A stretch of DNA of 64,000 bases, taken from NCBI RefSeq assembly GCF_009857835.1, contig NZ_WWCL01000003.1, positions 310,001 to 374,000 on the forward strand. The letters are read 5' to 3'. Both the position numbers and the translations under genes were made by a program. Below, one piece after another: positions 45,265 to 54,723 of this stretch. The notes beneath the pieces were generated by a model, which saw only the letters and a list, made by a program, of their open reading frames with translations, searched no databases and was not told where the DNA came from. Numbering within the stretch: position 1 is the first letter of the stretch; each line of letters opens with the position of its first letter. This DNA comes from Duganella fentianensis (GTDB taxonomy: Bacteria; Pseudomonadota; Gammaproteobacteria; Burkholderiales; Burkholderiaceae_D).

Positions 45265-46989
45265 TTACGGCCTTTCGCCTTCGTCTCCCGCCAAGGCCAT
45301 GAGCGCGGCCTGCAACACCGGATCGTCACCGCTACGTACTCCCTTTACACTAGGTCGCGCTTCAATGTTCGGCACGACTCCCTTTCCCACAAAGGCGCGT
45401 CCGTCACGGTACATGTCGCGCTTGACGCAGATGCGCGCTGTGCCTCCGCCAGGGAGCGTGAAACTCAGTGGCTGCCCACTACTGCCGGCTGATGCCTCGC
45501 CAACGATCAGCCCACGTTTGAGCTGGTCAAACGCAACCAGGAAGTCCTCAGCAGCGGAGAAGCTTTGCGGTCCGGCCAAGACGACCACGGGCCCGGTGAA
45601 AATCTGCGCGCTGCGTGGGCGTTCGTCATCATTGCTATCGAGCCGCAGCCACTCCACGGCATTGCCATACTGTGCCCGAACAACGGGATCGTAAAGCCGT
45701 ACATATGCGGCAGAACCATGGATGGGCTGATTAGTGAGGCGTCTCAAAACCGCAGTTCCGAATTCGGTTGAGCCGCCACCGTTGTTCCTCACGTCGATGA
45801 CCAAAGCCTTGGCTTTCAAAATACTGGGCAGGGCTTGTTCAAATGCCTTGGGGCCAGCATCGCTTTCAAAATGGTCGAGCGATATGTACGCGACCTCGCC
45901 CTTGAGCATCTTGAATTCGAACTGAGGCGCTTTGCGCAGGTCCGAGTATCCACTTCGCCGCAAGCTCACATTACGCGGCTTGCCGTCAGCCCCGGCCAGT
46001 GTCAGTCTAATTGCCATAGAGGCGTCGCCCGCCAATAGCTGATAGTTGTACATCCGTACCAATTTATCCTGAACGGTTGAGCTGCTGGTAAAGGGAGCAA
46101 TGCGTTCCTGTGCATACGTCCTCACAGGTATCCCATCGATTGCCAGGATCTCGTCGCCGACCTTAACGAGCTGGTCTAATGTTGGACTGCCGACTTGAGT
46201 CACCATAACCTTCTCCTCGACCAAGGCAGTACGGATCGGCGGGCGTGCAAAGAACTTGCTTAATTCGTCAGGTGGGTAAATATTCGTATGGCCGTCCTCG
46301 AGCAATGGGGCCAGCCGCATCATTACATCGTAATACTCACGCGTCGTGGTCGCCGCCATGACCTTGGGAATATATTCAAGGTAGACTTTATCCCAGTCCA
46401 GCTTGGGGACATGGTCGAAATGCGCAAAACTCTGGCGCGCCTCATTCCAGAACAAGGAAAGCCCAGCGACCCGCTCTGCGACGCTCAAGGTTTCGTTGTA
46501 GCTGGTAGTCAGGGCTGGCACATCGAAAATCCTCTTTCCTTGTTGTGCCCTGGCGTTGATTGCGATAAACCGTGGTTCGTCGCGCAAGCTCGCGTAGGCT
46601 GGGTCCTTGTCGAATTCGATCGGAATCCAGGCCGACAGCTGGCTTTGCTCCAGCGCATCCAACGCCTTATCCTTTAGGCCAAGGCGAAAGTAGACCTCGG
46701 CCAGCGGGATCAGATTGTTCAGACGCTCCGCACGCAGGAACGTGGAACCGTTCGCGAGGTCGCGCATTCCCGGCTGGTCCAGTTCCGCGATAAAACTTTC
46801 GAAGCGCGTCGCGGCAACGCGCAGCTGCTCTGGAGTTGACGCGTCATTAATGCTGTCTTGCACCGCATTGCGTTTACCCTGCATGTACACCCGCTGCATG
46901 TCGCCACGCTCGACTGGTGTACTCGGTGCAGCTATGGCAATTGAAGAGAACAGCGCCAGTGCGCAGATCGCGGCAGAGTTAGGTCGCAT
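45265..46989 (-). CDS. S41-family C-terminal-processing-type peptidase, secreted
   Basis: A 574-residue peptidase. The signal peptide is MRPNSAAICALALFSSIAIA. Residues about 20-180 are helical with tetratricopeptide-like pieces, then a PDZ-like region (VGSPTLDQLVKVGDEILAID, residues about 275-294) and the tail-specific protease core with ALVIDVRNNGGGSTEFGTAV and GPQSFSAAEDFLVAFDQL (likely nucleophile Ser in SAAE) and RGLIVGEASAGSSGQP. It probably acts in the periplasm or outside the cell. Codon use and composition look less GC-biased than the neighbours, and it stands alone. Confidence 0.88.
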   Translation of the reverse strand: MRPNSAAICALALFSSIAIAAPSTPVERGDMQRVYMQGKRNAVQDSINDASTPEQLRVAATRFESFIAELDQPGMRDLANGSTFLRAERLNNLIPLAEVYFRLGLKDKALDALEQSQLSAWIPIEFDKDPAYASLRDEPRFIAINARAQQGKRIFDVPALTTSYNETLSVAERVAGLSLFWNEARQSFAHFDHVPKLDWDKVYLEYIPKVMAATTTREYYDVMMRLAPLLEDGHTNIYPPDELSKFFARPPIRTALVEEKVMVTQVGSPTLDQLVKVGDEILAIDGIPVRTYAQERIAPFTSSSTVQDKLVRMYNYQLLAGDASMAIRLTLAGADGKPRNVSLRRSGYSDLRKAPQFEFKMLKGEVAYISLDHFESDAGPKAFEQALPSILKAKALVIDVRNNGGGSTEFGTAVLRRLTNQPIHGSAAYVRLYDPVVRAQYGNAVEWLRLDSNDDERPRSAQIFTGPVVVLAGPQSFSAAEDFLVAFDQLKRGLIVGEASAGSSGQPLSFTLPGGGTARICVKRDMYRDGRAFVGKGVVPNIEARPSVKGVRSGDDPVLQAALMALAGDEGERP

Positions 46990-47142
46990 GCGTTTGCTCG
47001 TTTTATCAAAAGGCTAATTGTACAAGGGCATGCTTAAAATATTACGTTCTACGCAACTATTTTTCTTCAACCAGGCCTGTCTTTTTCTGCCCGCCGGCAG
47101 AGCTCGGTCATCCCGTGGAGCGAAGGGCTCCTATGGGGCGGA

Positions 47143-47158
47143 AGCCGACTGTCGGGCT
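47143..47158. repeat. Second imperfect copy of the palindrome motif
   Basis: AGCCGAC-T-GTCGG-GCT at 47143-47158 resembles the 44796-44810 palindrome (shared core GCCGACTGTCGG). The two copies lie on either side of the small-membrane-protein and S41 genes. Confidence 0.35.
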
Positions 47159-47200
47159 GGGCTGCAAGCATGAATTCACAATCACGATAAAATACGCATC

Positions 47201-47440
47201 ATGAGTGAATTTGCTAACATCCCCCCCGCTAGCAACGCCGTAGTCTCCGGTCTTGCTGCTCCCGTGCCTTCGCCCTGCGTCAGCCTGTGCAAGATGGATC
47301 AGGACCGCCAGTACTGCCTAGGCTGCATGCGCACCATCGAAGAGATCATCGCCTGGTCCAAGGCCGATGATGATTACAAACGCGCCGTCTGGGCCAAGTT
47401 GCCGGAACGTCGCGCCAGCCAGCCTGCGGACGCGGCATGA
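47201..47440 (+). CDS. DUF1289 family protein
   Basis: A 79-residue protein with PSPCVSLCKMDQDRQYCLGC followed by RTIEEIIAW, the Cys4-type motif of DUF1289, probably a small metal-binding domain. Its function is unsettled. The stop overlaps the next ATG (ATGA), coupling it to the metallo-beta-lactamase-fold gene. Confidence 0.9.
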   Translation: MSEFANIPPASNAVVSGLAAPVPSPCVSLCKMDQDRQYCLGCMRTIEEIIAWSKADDDYKRAVWAKLPERRASQPADAA

Positions 47441-48351
47441 ACGAGCTACCAGACAGCATCAAGGTGTTCCAGCGCGGCTGGCTTTCCTCGAATAATGTGC
47501 TGCTGGTGGGGCCGGACGACACGGCCCTGTTCGATACCGGCTATATCAGCCATGCCGAGCAGACGCTGGCGCTGGTGCGCCATGCGCTGGGCGAGCGCCC
47601 GCTGGACCGCATCCTGAATAGCCACCTGCATTCCGACCACTGCGGCGGCAATGCCATCCTGCAAGCCCATTACGCCAGTCACACGGCCATTCCTGTAGCC
47701 GAAGCGGACAAGGTGCGGCGCTGGGATGTGGAAGCGCTGAGCTTCAAGGCCACGGGCCAGCGCTGCGACCGTTTCAGTTTCGATAGCACGCTGTCTTGCG
47801 GCGAAGTGCTGCAACTGGGCGGCATGGAGTGGCAGGTGCTGGGCGCGCCTGGCCACGACCCCAGTTCCGTGATTTTCTACTGCCCGCAACATCGCTTGCT
47901 GCTGTCGGCCGATGCGCTGTGGGAAAACGGCTTCGGCGTGATCTTCCCCGAACTCGATGGCGAATCGGGCTTTGCCGAAGCGGCCGCCACGCTGGATCTG
48001 ATCGCCAGCCTCGATGTGCGGCTGGTGGTGCCCGGCCATGGCCGGCCATTCACTGACGTGGCCGGTGCGCTGGCGCGCGCCCGCACCCGTCTCGACTACC
48101 TCTCGGCCGATCCGGTGCGCAATGCCCAGAACGCGCTCAAGGTGCTGCTCAAGTTCCTGCTGCTGGAACGCCAGCGCATCGCACTGAGCGATGTGCCCAT
48201 CCTGTTGCTCTCCATGCCCGTCTTCGAAGCGGCCAACCGTAACCATCTGCGTCAGACGCCACAGGAATTAGGCGAGTGGGTGGTACATCAGCTATTACGT
48301 GCCGGTGCAGCTCGCCGCGAGGGTGAGTACTTACTTAATCACGAAATGTAG
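47437..48351 (+). CDS. Metallo-beta-lactamase-fold hydrolase
   Basis: A 304-residue hydrolase. The metal-binding HLHSDHCGGN motif lies near residues 64-73 (HxHxDH), with DRFSFDSTLSCGEVLQLGG-type strands, GAPGHDPSSVIFYCP (second His) and VPGHGRPF (third His) following. The fold covers glyoxalase II, lactonases and many others; no substrate can be named. It is translationally coupled to DUF1289. The final 60 residues are helical, as in the glyoxalase-like group. Confidence 0.9.
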   Translation: MNELPDSIKVFQRGWLSSNNVLLVGPDDTALFDTGYISHAEQTLALVRHALGERPLDRILNSHLHSDHCGGNAILQAHYASHTAIPVAEADKVRRWDVEALSFKATGQRCDRFSFDSTLSCGEVLQLGGMEWQVLGAPGHDPSSVIFYCPQHRLLLSADALWENGFGVIFPELDGESGFAEAAATLDLIASLDVRLVVPGHGRPFTDVAGALARARTRLDYLSADPVRNAQNALKVLLKFLLLERQRIALSDVPILLLSMPVFEAANRNHLRQTPQELGEWVVHQLLRAGAARREGEYLLNHEM

Positions 48352-48441
48352 AGGTTCACCCCTAGTTTCTGCACGATCGTACTATTTTCTGCTCTATAAT
48401 CGACCGCTGTTCCCCGATTAACTTTTGTGAGCGAGTTCGCC

Positions 48442-49395
48442 ATGGCCCTGCCAGCAGCGTTGCAGAATCTTTCCCTTCCCGTCATAGCTTCCCCGATGTT
48501 CATCGCCAGTGGTCCGGCGCTGGTGGCGGCCCAGTGCAAGGCCGGCATCGTCGGTTCCTTCCCGGCACTGAACGCCCGTCCGGCCGAACTGCTGGATGTG
48601 TGGCTGACGGATCTGAAAAAAGAGCTGGCCGAGTATCAGGCCGCTCATCCCGATAAGCGCGTTGGCCCGATCGCCGTCAACCAGATTGTGCACCAGTCGA
48701 ATGACCGCCTGGCCCATGACGTGGAAGTCTGCGTCAAGCATCAGGTGCCTATCATCATTTCCTCGCTGCGCGCGCCACCGAAAGAAATGCTGGACGCTAT
48801 CCACAGCTACGGCGGCATCGTGATGCACGACGTGGTCTCTATCCGCCACGCGGAAAAAGCGCTGGAAGCGGGCGTCGATGGCCTGATTCTGGTGGCGGCC
48901 GGTGCGGGCGGCCATGCGGGCAATCTGTCGCCGTTCGCGCTGGTGGGCGAAGTGCGCAAATTCTTCAAGGGTCCGATCGCCCTGTCCGGCTCTATCGCCA
49001 CCGGCGATGCGATTCTGGCAGCGCAGGCCATGGGCGCCGACTTTGCCTACATCGGCTCGCGCTGGCTGGCCACCAAGGAATCGAATGTCAGCGAAGACTA
49101 CCGCAACGCCATCGTCGAATCGACGGCGGCCGACATCATCTATTCCAACCTGTTCACTGGCGTGCACGGTAACTACCTGAAGAAGTCCATCGTCGCAGCC
49201 GGCCTCGATCCGGATGCACTGCCGACTTCTGACAAGACGGCGATGAACTTCGGTTCGGGCAGCGCCAAGGCATGGCGCGATATCTGGGGCGCTGGTCAGG
49301 GTGTGGGTCTGATGGACGATGTGCCGACCACCGCAGAGATGGTAGCCCGTCTGAAGGCCGAGTACGACGCAGCGCGCGCCCGTCTGGCGCTGTAA
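48442..49395 (+). CDS. Nitronate monooxygenase
   Basis: A 317-residue FMN enzyme. PVIASPMFIASGPALVAAQC at the N-terminus, VDGLILVAAGAGGHAGNLSP with the FMN phosphate loop, and GAGQGVGLMDDVPTTAEMVA at the end are typical of nitronate monooxygenases (2-nitropropane dioxygenases), which detoxify propionate 3-nitronate or oxidise nitroalkanes. An upstream GTG (48427) is possible, but GAGCGAG lies before ATG 48442. A strong bidirectional terminator separates it from the convergent hpt gene. Confidence 0.92.
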   Translation: MALPAALQNLSLPVIASPMFIASGPALVAAQCKAGIVGSFPALNARPAELLDVWLTDLKKELAEYQAAHPDKRVGPIAVNQIVHQSNDRLAHDVEVCVKHQVPIIISSLRAPPKEMLDAIHSYGGIVMHDVVSIRHAEKALEAGVDGLILVAAGAGGHAGNLSPFALVGEVRKFFKGPIALSGSIATGDAILAAQAMGADFAYIGSRWLATKESNVSEDYRNAIVESTAADIIYSNLFTGVHGNYLKKSIVAAGLDPDALPTSDKTAMNFGSGSAKAWRDIWGAGQGVGLMDDVPTTAEMVARLKAEYDAARARLAL

Positions 49396-49411
49396 GCTGG
49401 CGCGTCAAGCG

Positions 49412-49453
49412 CAAAAAAACTGCGCGGACCGGAGCCGGTCGGCGCAGTTTTGT
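49412..49453. terminator. Bidirectional terminator between nitronate monooxygenase and hpt
   Basis: AAAACTGCGC (49416-49425) pairs with GCGCAGTTTT (49442-49451), enclosing an inner GACCGG/CCGGTC stem (49427-49432 with 49435-49440). A/T runs on both sides allow termination in either direction, as needed between convergent genes. Confidence 0.92.
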
Positions 49454-49479
49454 ATCGGGCGGGACTAGCCCGCCGCCGT

Positions 49480-50049
49480 TCAGGCTTCCGTCTGGATCGC
49501 CCACAGGCCGGGCAGGTTACGCCAGTAGCCATAGGCATCCATGCCGAAGCCCACCACGAAGCGGTTAGGGATGGTGATGCCGACGATGTCGGCCTTGACG
49601 GGTTTGGCCTTGCCGATGGCTTTATCGGCAAACACGGCGAGGATCACTTCCGCCGCGCCCATGTCCAGCAGGCGCTGTTTGACGTGGGCCAGCGTTTCGC
49701 CTTCGTCCAGAATATCGTCCAGCACGATCACGGTACGGCCAGCCACATTCGAGCGCGGCACCACTTTCCACACCACTTGCCCGCCTTGATCTTCGTCACC
49801 GTAGCGGCTGACGTGGATGTAATCGAATTCGAGCGGGAAGGTCAGCTGTGGCAGCAGGTTACCCGTGAAGACCACGGCGCCACCCATCACACCCAGCACC
49901 AGCGGGAAAGCCTCGGCGTCAGGCCGGTCGTAGCGCTGGTTCAGCGTGCTGGCCATGGCTTTGACGGCATTGTCCACCTGCTCTTTGGTGAACAGTTCTT
50001 CGGCGTTCTGCAGCAACGCGCGGGCGCGGTTGTGGTGAAAATCTTGCAT
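49480..50049 (-). CDS. hpt: Hypoxanthine-guanine phosphoribosyltransferase
   Basis: A 189-residue purine salvage enzyme that converts hypoxanthine and guanine to IMP and GMP with PRPP. The PRPP motif VIVLDDILDEGETLAHVKQR is near residues 107-126, and the flexible loop and base pocket (LEFDYIHVSRY; KAKPVKADIVGITIPNRFVV) match the family. It is monocistronic, with a terminator just after it. The start has no strong ribosome site. Confidence 0.93.
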   Translation of the reverse strand: MQDFHHNRARALLQNAEELFTKEQVDNAVKAMASTLNQRYDRPDAEAFPLVLGVMGGAVVFTGNLLPQLTFPLEFDYIHVSRYGDEDQGGQVVWKVVPRSNVAGRTVIVLDDILDEGETLAHVKQRLLDMGAAEVILAVFADKAIGKAKPVKADIVGITIPNRFVVGFGMDAYGYWRNLPGLWAIQTEA

Positions 50050-50168
50050 GGTAGGTTCCGGCTTCTTTAAAACGGCTAATCGGGGCTCTATTATCCGCGA
50101 TCTGCCCTAAGCCTGTATCGGCGTTGGATTTGCGCCACAGCGCGCCGCTACAGGCAGCGCGCGGTTTT

Positions 50169-51434
50169 TTAGCTGTAATCGCGGATATCGGCGATCACTT
50201 TGCCGTCGTTGGGCAGGCTGCCGATGGCAACGAACTCCACCTCGCCGCGTAACTTGGTCAGGTCACGGATGGTTTCGACGATGGCGGCGGCGCTGCCTGC
50301 GTTGGCCGGATCAGCCACTTCGCACTGCAAAGTCATCACATCCTGCGCCATCTGTCCCGATACCACCAGCCGCGCCTTGACGATTTCCGGGTGCCGGCGC
50401 GTGATCGCATGCACTTGCGAGGGATGGACGAACATGGCGCGCACCTTGGTGGTCTGGTCGGCCCGCCCCAGCCAGCCGCGGATGCGGGTGTTGGTGCGGC
50501 CGCAGGCCGTGGCCGGCGCATCGGGCATGACGGCCGACAGATCGCCCGTCGCAAAGCGGATCAGCGGATAGTCGGGATTGAACACGGTGACCACCACTTC
50601 GCCGATTTCGCCCGCTGCCACGGGGTCGCCGCTGCCGGGACGGACGATTTCCAGAATGATGTCTTCGTCGAGCACCATGCCGGCATCGCGCTCCGCGCCG
50701 CTGCGGGTTTCATAGGCGATGTTGCCGATATCGGCCGAGGCATACATCTGCAGCACGCGCGGCACGCCATGCGCCACAAACCACTGGCGCAGCGATTCCG
50801 GCAGCGCTTCCGCGCCCACCATGGCCTGCTTGATGCTGCTGATGTCGGCCCCCATTTCCTCGGCCTTTTCGATGATGATCTTGAGGAAGGAGGGCGTGCC
50901 CACATAGGTATCGGGCCGCAGGCTGCTGATGGCCTGCACCTGCATTTCCGTCTGGCCGCTGCCGGCCGGTATCACGGCGCTGCCGATTTTGGCAGCACCA
51001 CCTTCCACCATGAAGGCGGCCGGGGTGAAGTGGTAGGCAAAGCAGTTCTGCAGCAGGCCGCCGGCGCGCACACCGGTTGCAAACAGCGGACGGGCAAAGC
51101 GCCACCAGTCGGCACCGCGCCCTTCCGGATCGAAGATGGGGCCGGGCGACATGAACACGCGCGATAGCTGGCCCACCGGCGTGGTATTCAGGCCGCCAAA
51201 CGGGGCGCTCTGCTGCTGCAGGCCATGCAGCTCGGATTTGCGGGTAACGGGCAGGGTGGCAAGCGCCGCGCGGCTGCTAATCTCGGCCGGATTGACGTGC
51301 TCCAGTATGCGCGCCCAGCCGCTGGCGGCCTTGGCGCGCGCCACCAGTTGCGGCAGGCGCGCCAGCAGATCGCGCTCGCGCTGCTCCGGTGCGCGGGTTT
51401 CCAGTTGATCGAGCGTTTCGAGGTGATCGGCCAT
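50169..51434 (-). CDS. PaaK-family AMP-forming CoA ligase (phenylacetate-CoA ligase-like)
   Basis: A 421-residue adenylate-forming enzyme. The PaaK block VFMSPGPIFDPEG, the core ISSLRPDTYVGTPSFLKIII, LQMYASADIGNIAYET and the hinge FATGDLSAVMPD-to-RIRGWLGRADQTTKVR match the phenylacetate-CoA ligase family, which activates aryl acids as CoA thioesters. It is the last gene of the leftward operon with a Liv importer and a fatty-acyl-CoA ligase, so its acid is probably the imported compound. The aryl substrate cannot be specified. Confidence 0.88.
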   Translation of the reverse strand: MADHLETLDQLETRAPEQRERDLLARLPQLVARAKAASGWARILEHVNPAEISSRAALATLPVTRKSELHGLQQQSAPFGGLNTTPVGQLSRVFMSPGPIFDPEGRGADWWRFARPLFATGVRAGGLLQNCFAYHFTPAAFMVEGGAAKIGSAVIPAGSGQTEMQVQAISSLRPDTYVGTPSFLKIIIEKAEEMGADISSIKQAMVGAEALPESLRQWFVAHGVPRVLQMYASADIGNIAYETRSGAERDAGMVLDEDIILEIVRPGSGDPVAAGEIGEVVVTVFNPDYPLIRFATGDLSAVMPDAPATACGRTNTRIRGWLGRADQTTKVRAMFVHPSQVHAITRRHPEIVKARLVVSGQMAQDVMTLQCEVADPANAGSAAAIVETIRDLTKLRGEVEFVAIGSLPNDGKVIADIRDYS

Positions 51435-51451
51435 GCTAACTATCCTTTGAA

Positions 51452-52306
51452 CTAAGCCAGCCAGCGTTTGCGGCGGCGGTAGAACTTCATGTCGCGGAAG
51501 CTCTTGCGGCCCGCGCCGGACACGCCCAGATAGAATTCCTTGACGTCTTCGTTGGCCGACAGCTCGGCCGCCGCGCCTTCCATTACCACCCGGCCGTTTT
51601 CGAGGATGTAGCCGAAATCGGCGTAGCGCAGGGCGATGCTGGTGTTCTGCTCGGCCAGCAGGAAGGACACGTTCTCCTTGCTGTTGAGGTCTTTGACGAT
51701 GCCGAAGATCTCTTCCACGATTTGCGGCGCTATCCCCATCGACGGCTCATCGAGCAATATCATGGAAGGCTTGGCCATCAGTGCCCGCCCGATGGCGCAC
51801 ATCTGCTGCTCGCCGCCCGAGGTGTAGCCAGCCTGGCTGGTACGCCGCTCGCGCAGGCGCGGGAAGTAGTGGTACACCTTCTCCAGCGATTCCTTGAGTT
51901 CTGCGCGGGAAGCGTTGCGCGTGTAGGCACCCGTCAGCAGGTTTTCTTCTATGCTCAGGTGGCCGAAGCAGTGGCGCCCCTCCATCACTTGCGACAGGCC
52001 CCGTTTCACCAGTTCGTTCGGCGTGAGCTGGTCTATGCGTTCACCCTTGAACTGCACTTCGCCCTTGGTGACATCGCCGCGCTCGCCGCGCAGCAGGGTG
52101 GAGATGGTTTTCAGGGTGGTCGATTTGCCGGCGCCATTGGCGCCCAGCAGGGCCACGATCTTGCCCTGCGGGACCTGCAACGACACCCCTTTCAGTACCA
52201 GAATCACGTGGTCGTAGATCACTTCCACGTTATTCACGGACAGATAGGGCGCCGCTGCCGCCGCCGTAACGGCGGCGTTAGCAGTGTTGGCAGCGTGGTT
52301 CATCAT
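51452..52306 (-). CDS. livF: Branched-chain amino acid-type ABC transporter ATPase, second importer (LivF)
   Basis: A 284-residue ATPase. Walker A is canonical here (GANGAGKSTTLKTI, residues about 54-67), unlike the LivF at 2810; signature YTSGGEQQMCAIGRALM and Walker B SMILLDEPSMGIAP are present. A basic C-terminal tail (RKSFRDMKFYRRRKRWLA) extends beyond normal LivF. The start is the ATG at 52306, which overlaps the binding-protein stop; longer upstream frames are artefacts. It is the second ATPase of the second Liv importer. Confidence 0.93.
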   Translation of the reverse strand: MMNHAANTANAAVTAAAAAPYLSVNNVEVIYDHVILVLKGVSLQVPQGKIVALLGANGAGKSTTLKTISTLLRGERGDVTKGEVQFKGERIDQLTPNELVKRGLSQVMEGRHCFGHLSIEENLLTGAYTRNASRAELKESLEKVYHYFPRLRERRTSQAGYTSGGEQQMCAIGRALMAKPSMILLDEPSMGIAPQIVEEIFGIVKDLNSKENVSFLLAEQNTSIALRYADFGYILENGRVVMEGAAAELSANEDVKEFYLGVSGAGRKSFRDMKFYRRRKRWLA

Positions 52307-53613
52307 TTGGCGCAGGCAGGCGTAATTTTCTTCTCGGCCGCATAGGCAGCCGAGCTTTCTTCCAGCAGCTTGCGGGTCAGCGCCTTGTCGCCGATGATCC
52401 AGTTCGGCGTGATGGCGTTCCATTTCTTGCCATCCCATTGCTGGACTTTCACGGCGCCCGAACCTTCGTGGTCGTCGCAGCTGGTTTTTACGACTGGCAG
52501 CATGCCCAGCGCGCCGATGGCTTTCTGGCGGGCTTCGTCCACGTTCAGGTGCTCCAGACCCCAGCGCATCTGCTCGCCCGTGACAGGTTTGCCCTTGCCG
52601 AATTTTTCCTGCGCCGTACGCATGGCTTCCACCCACAGGATGGCGGCGCTGACGCCGCGCATGTGATAGACGGAACCGATGCGGCTGCGGTCAGCCAGAT
52701 TGCCTTTGCCGGCGTCGTACAGCTTCTTGTGGATGTCGTCCATCAGCGGGTAGTTGCCGGGGGTATTGAAGGTCATGGCGCTATAGCCTTTGGCCGCGTC
52801 GCCCGTTGGCACGGTATCTTCTTCCGAACCAGCCCACCATACGCCCAGCATTTTCTCGCGCGGGAAGCCGTTACGCTGCGCCGTCTTGATGGCGACGGCA
52901 TTCATGGCGCCCCAGCCCCACAGGATCACGTGATCCGGGTTGGCCTGACGGATCTGCAGCCATTGCGATTGCTGTTCCGTGCCCGGTGGCGTGACAGGAA
53001 TCTTGATCAGTTCAAAGCCGTACTGCTTGGACAGGGCGTCCAGCACCGGCATAGGTTCCTTGCCGAAGGCCGAGTCGTGGTACAGGTGGACGATCTTCTT
53101 GCCCTTGAGCTTATCCATGCCGCCGTTTTTGTCGCCCAGATATTTGATCATGGCGGCTGCCTGATTCCAGTAGCTGGTAATCAGCGGGAATACATACGGG
53201 AATACCTTGCCGTTGGCCGCATCGGAACGGCCGTAGCCGATAGTGGTCATGGGGATCTTGTCGGTGGCCAGACGATCGAGCACGCCATAGGCCACACCGG
53301 TGGACAGCGGTTCCACCATGGTGGCGCCGCCGTTCTTGGTTTTCAGGCGCTCGTAGCATTCCACCCCGCGCGACGGGTTGTATTCGGTTTCGCATTCTTC
53401 CCAGCTGATCTTCACGCCGTTCACGCCGCCCGACAGGTTGACCAGATTGAAGTAGTCGATGATGCCGCCGTAGAAGCCGGAGCCACCGGCGGCGTAGGGG
53501 CCGACGCGGTAGGAAGGCAGGGCCACATACTGGTCGTCTGCATAGGCGCTACCAGCTGCTGCCAGGGTCAGGCCGAGAACTACGGATGCAATGTGCTTCA
53601 TGTTCGGTTTCAT
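52303..53613 (-). CDS. ABC transporter substrate-binding protein, second importer
   Basis: A 436-residue periplasmic binding protein of the LivK type, with signal peptide MKPNMKHIASVVLGLTLAAA ending GSAYADDQ. The body resembles binding proteins of aromatic or branched acid importers (GSGFYGGIIDYFNLVNLSGG, VIWWA-like PREKMLGVWWAGSEED). CCAGAGGAGACATCT before the ATG confirms the start. It sits between livM and livF, so it feeds the second importer. Given the CoA ligases at both ends of the operon, the ligand may be an aromatic or fatty acid; this is inference. Confidence 0.9.
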   Translation of the reverse strand: MKPNMKHIASVVLGLTLAAAGSAYADDQYVALPSYRVGPYAAGGSGFYGGIIDYFNLVNLSGGVNGVKISWEECETEYNPSRGVECYERLKTKNGGATMVEPLSTGVAYGVLDRLATDKIPMTTIGYGRSDAANGKVFPYVFPLITSYWNQAAAMIKYLGDKNGGMDKLKGKKIVHLYHDSAFGKEPMPVLDALSKQYGFELIKIPVTPPGTEQQSQWLQIRQANPDHVILWGWGAMNAVAIKTAQRNGFPREKMLGVWWAGSEEDTVPTGDAAKGYSAMTFNTPGNYPLMDDIHKKLYDAGKGNLADRSRIGSVYHMRGVSAAILWVEAMRTAQEKFGKGKPVTGEQMRWGLEHLNVDEARQKAIGALGMLPVVKTSCDDHEGSGAVKVQQWDGKKWNAITPNWIIGDKALTRKLLEESSAAYAAEKKITPACAK

Positions 53614-53645
53614 AGATGTCTCCTCTGGTTTGAAGTTATGCGCGA

Positions 53646-54704
53646 TCAGTGCGGGAAAGGCCACAGTCGCAGTTTCTCTTTTGCGATTTGCCACAAGCGC
53701 GCCAAGCCATGCGGCTCGACGATCAGGAAAAAGATAATCAGGGCACCGAATACCATCAGCTCCAGATTGGAAGCCACGCTGGTGGGCAGGGCGAAGCTGT
53801 GCGCCACGATGTTGAGGAACACGGGCAGCAGCACGATGAAGGCAGCGCCGAGGAAGGAACCCAGCACCGAACCCACGCCGCCGATAATCACCATGAACAG
53901 GATGCGGAACGACAGGTCGAGGCTATAGGCTTCCGGCTCCACCGTGCCCAGATAGGCGTAGGCATACAGGGCGCCGGCCACGCCGCAGTAGAACGAGCTG
54001 ACGGCAAAGGCCAGCAGCTTGGTGCGCATCAGGCGGAAGCCGATCACTTCCGCTGCCACGTCCATGTCGCGTACGGCCATCCACGAGCGGCCCACGTTGG
54101 AGCGGATCATGTTCTTGGCCAGTAGCGCCATTAGCGCCACTACGGCCAGCACCAGCAGGTATTTGCTGGCCGGCGTATCGAAGCTGTAGCCGAAGATGAC
54201 GATTTTCTGCGCCGTGATCACGCCGGAACTGCTGTAGTTGGTCAGGTAGGGAATCTTGGTCAGGCACCACACCACGAAGAACTGCGTGGCCAGCGTGGAA
54301 GCGGCCAGATAGAAGCCGCGGATACGCAACGAAGGCAGGCCGAAGGCGATGCCCACCATGGCGGCGCTCAGGCCACCGAGCACAAAGGCCAGCAGAATGG
54401 GCAGGCCGGGTAGGCGGGCGATGAAGTTATACGAGGCGAACGCGCCGACCGCCATGAAGGCGGCCGTGCCCAGCGACAGCTGGCCGGCATAGCCGGTGAG
54501 GATGTTCAGGCCCAGCGCCGCCAGCGAAAAGATCAGGAAGGGGATCAGGATGGCAGACAGCGTATAGGCGGAAGCCAGCTGCGGCACCACCACGATGGCC
54601 ACCACCAGCAGCGACAGCAGCGCAATGCGGTCCTGCAGGATGGGGAAGATCTGGCTGTCGGCCTGATAGCTGGTTTTGAATTGTCCTGCTTCACGGTAGA
54701 GCAT
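53646..54704 (-). CDS. livM: Branched-chain-type ABC transporter permease LivM, second importer
   Basis: A 352-residue polytopic permease. NILTGYAGQLSLGTAAFMAV near residues 68-87 and MAVRDMDVAAEVIGFRLMRTKLLA near 208-231 are the LivM signatures; the C-terminal IIFFLIVEPHGLARL ends the last helix. It is 32 bases from the binding protein and 19 from livH. It completes the membrane pore of the second importer. Confidence 0.93.
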   Translation of the reverse strand: MLYREAGQFKTSYQADSQIFPILQDRIALLSLLVVAIVVVPQLASAYTLSAILIPFLIFSLAALGLNILTGYAGQLSLGTAAFMAVGAFASYNFIARLPGLPILLAFVLGGLSAAMVGIAFGLPSLRIRGFYLAASTLATQFFVVWCLTKIPYLTNYSSSGVITAQKIVIFGYSFDTPASKYLLVLAVVALMALLAKNMIRSNVGRSWMAVRDMDVAAEVIGFRLMRTKLLAFAVSSFYCGVAGALYAYAYLGTVEPEAYSLDLSFRILFMVIIGGVGSVLGSFLGAAFIVLLPVFLNIVAHSFALPTSVASNLELMVFGALIIFFLIVEPHGLARLWQIAKEKLRLWPFPH

Positions 54705-54723
54705 GGTGATGTCCTTGTTCCGG

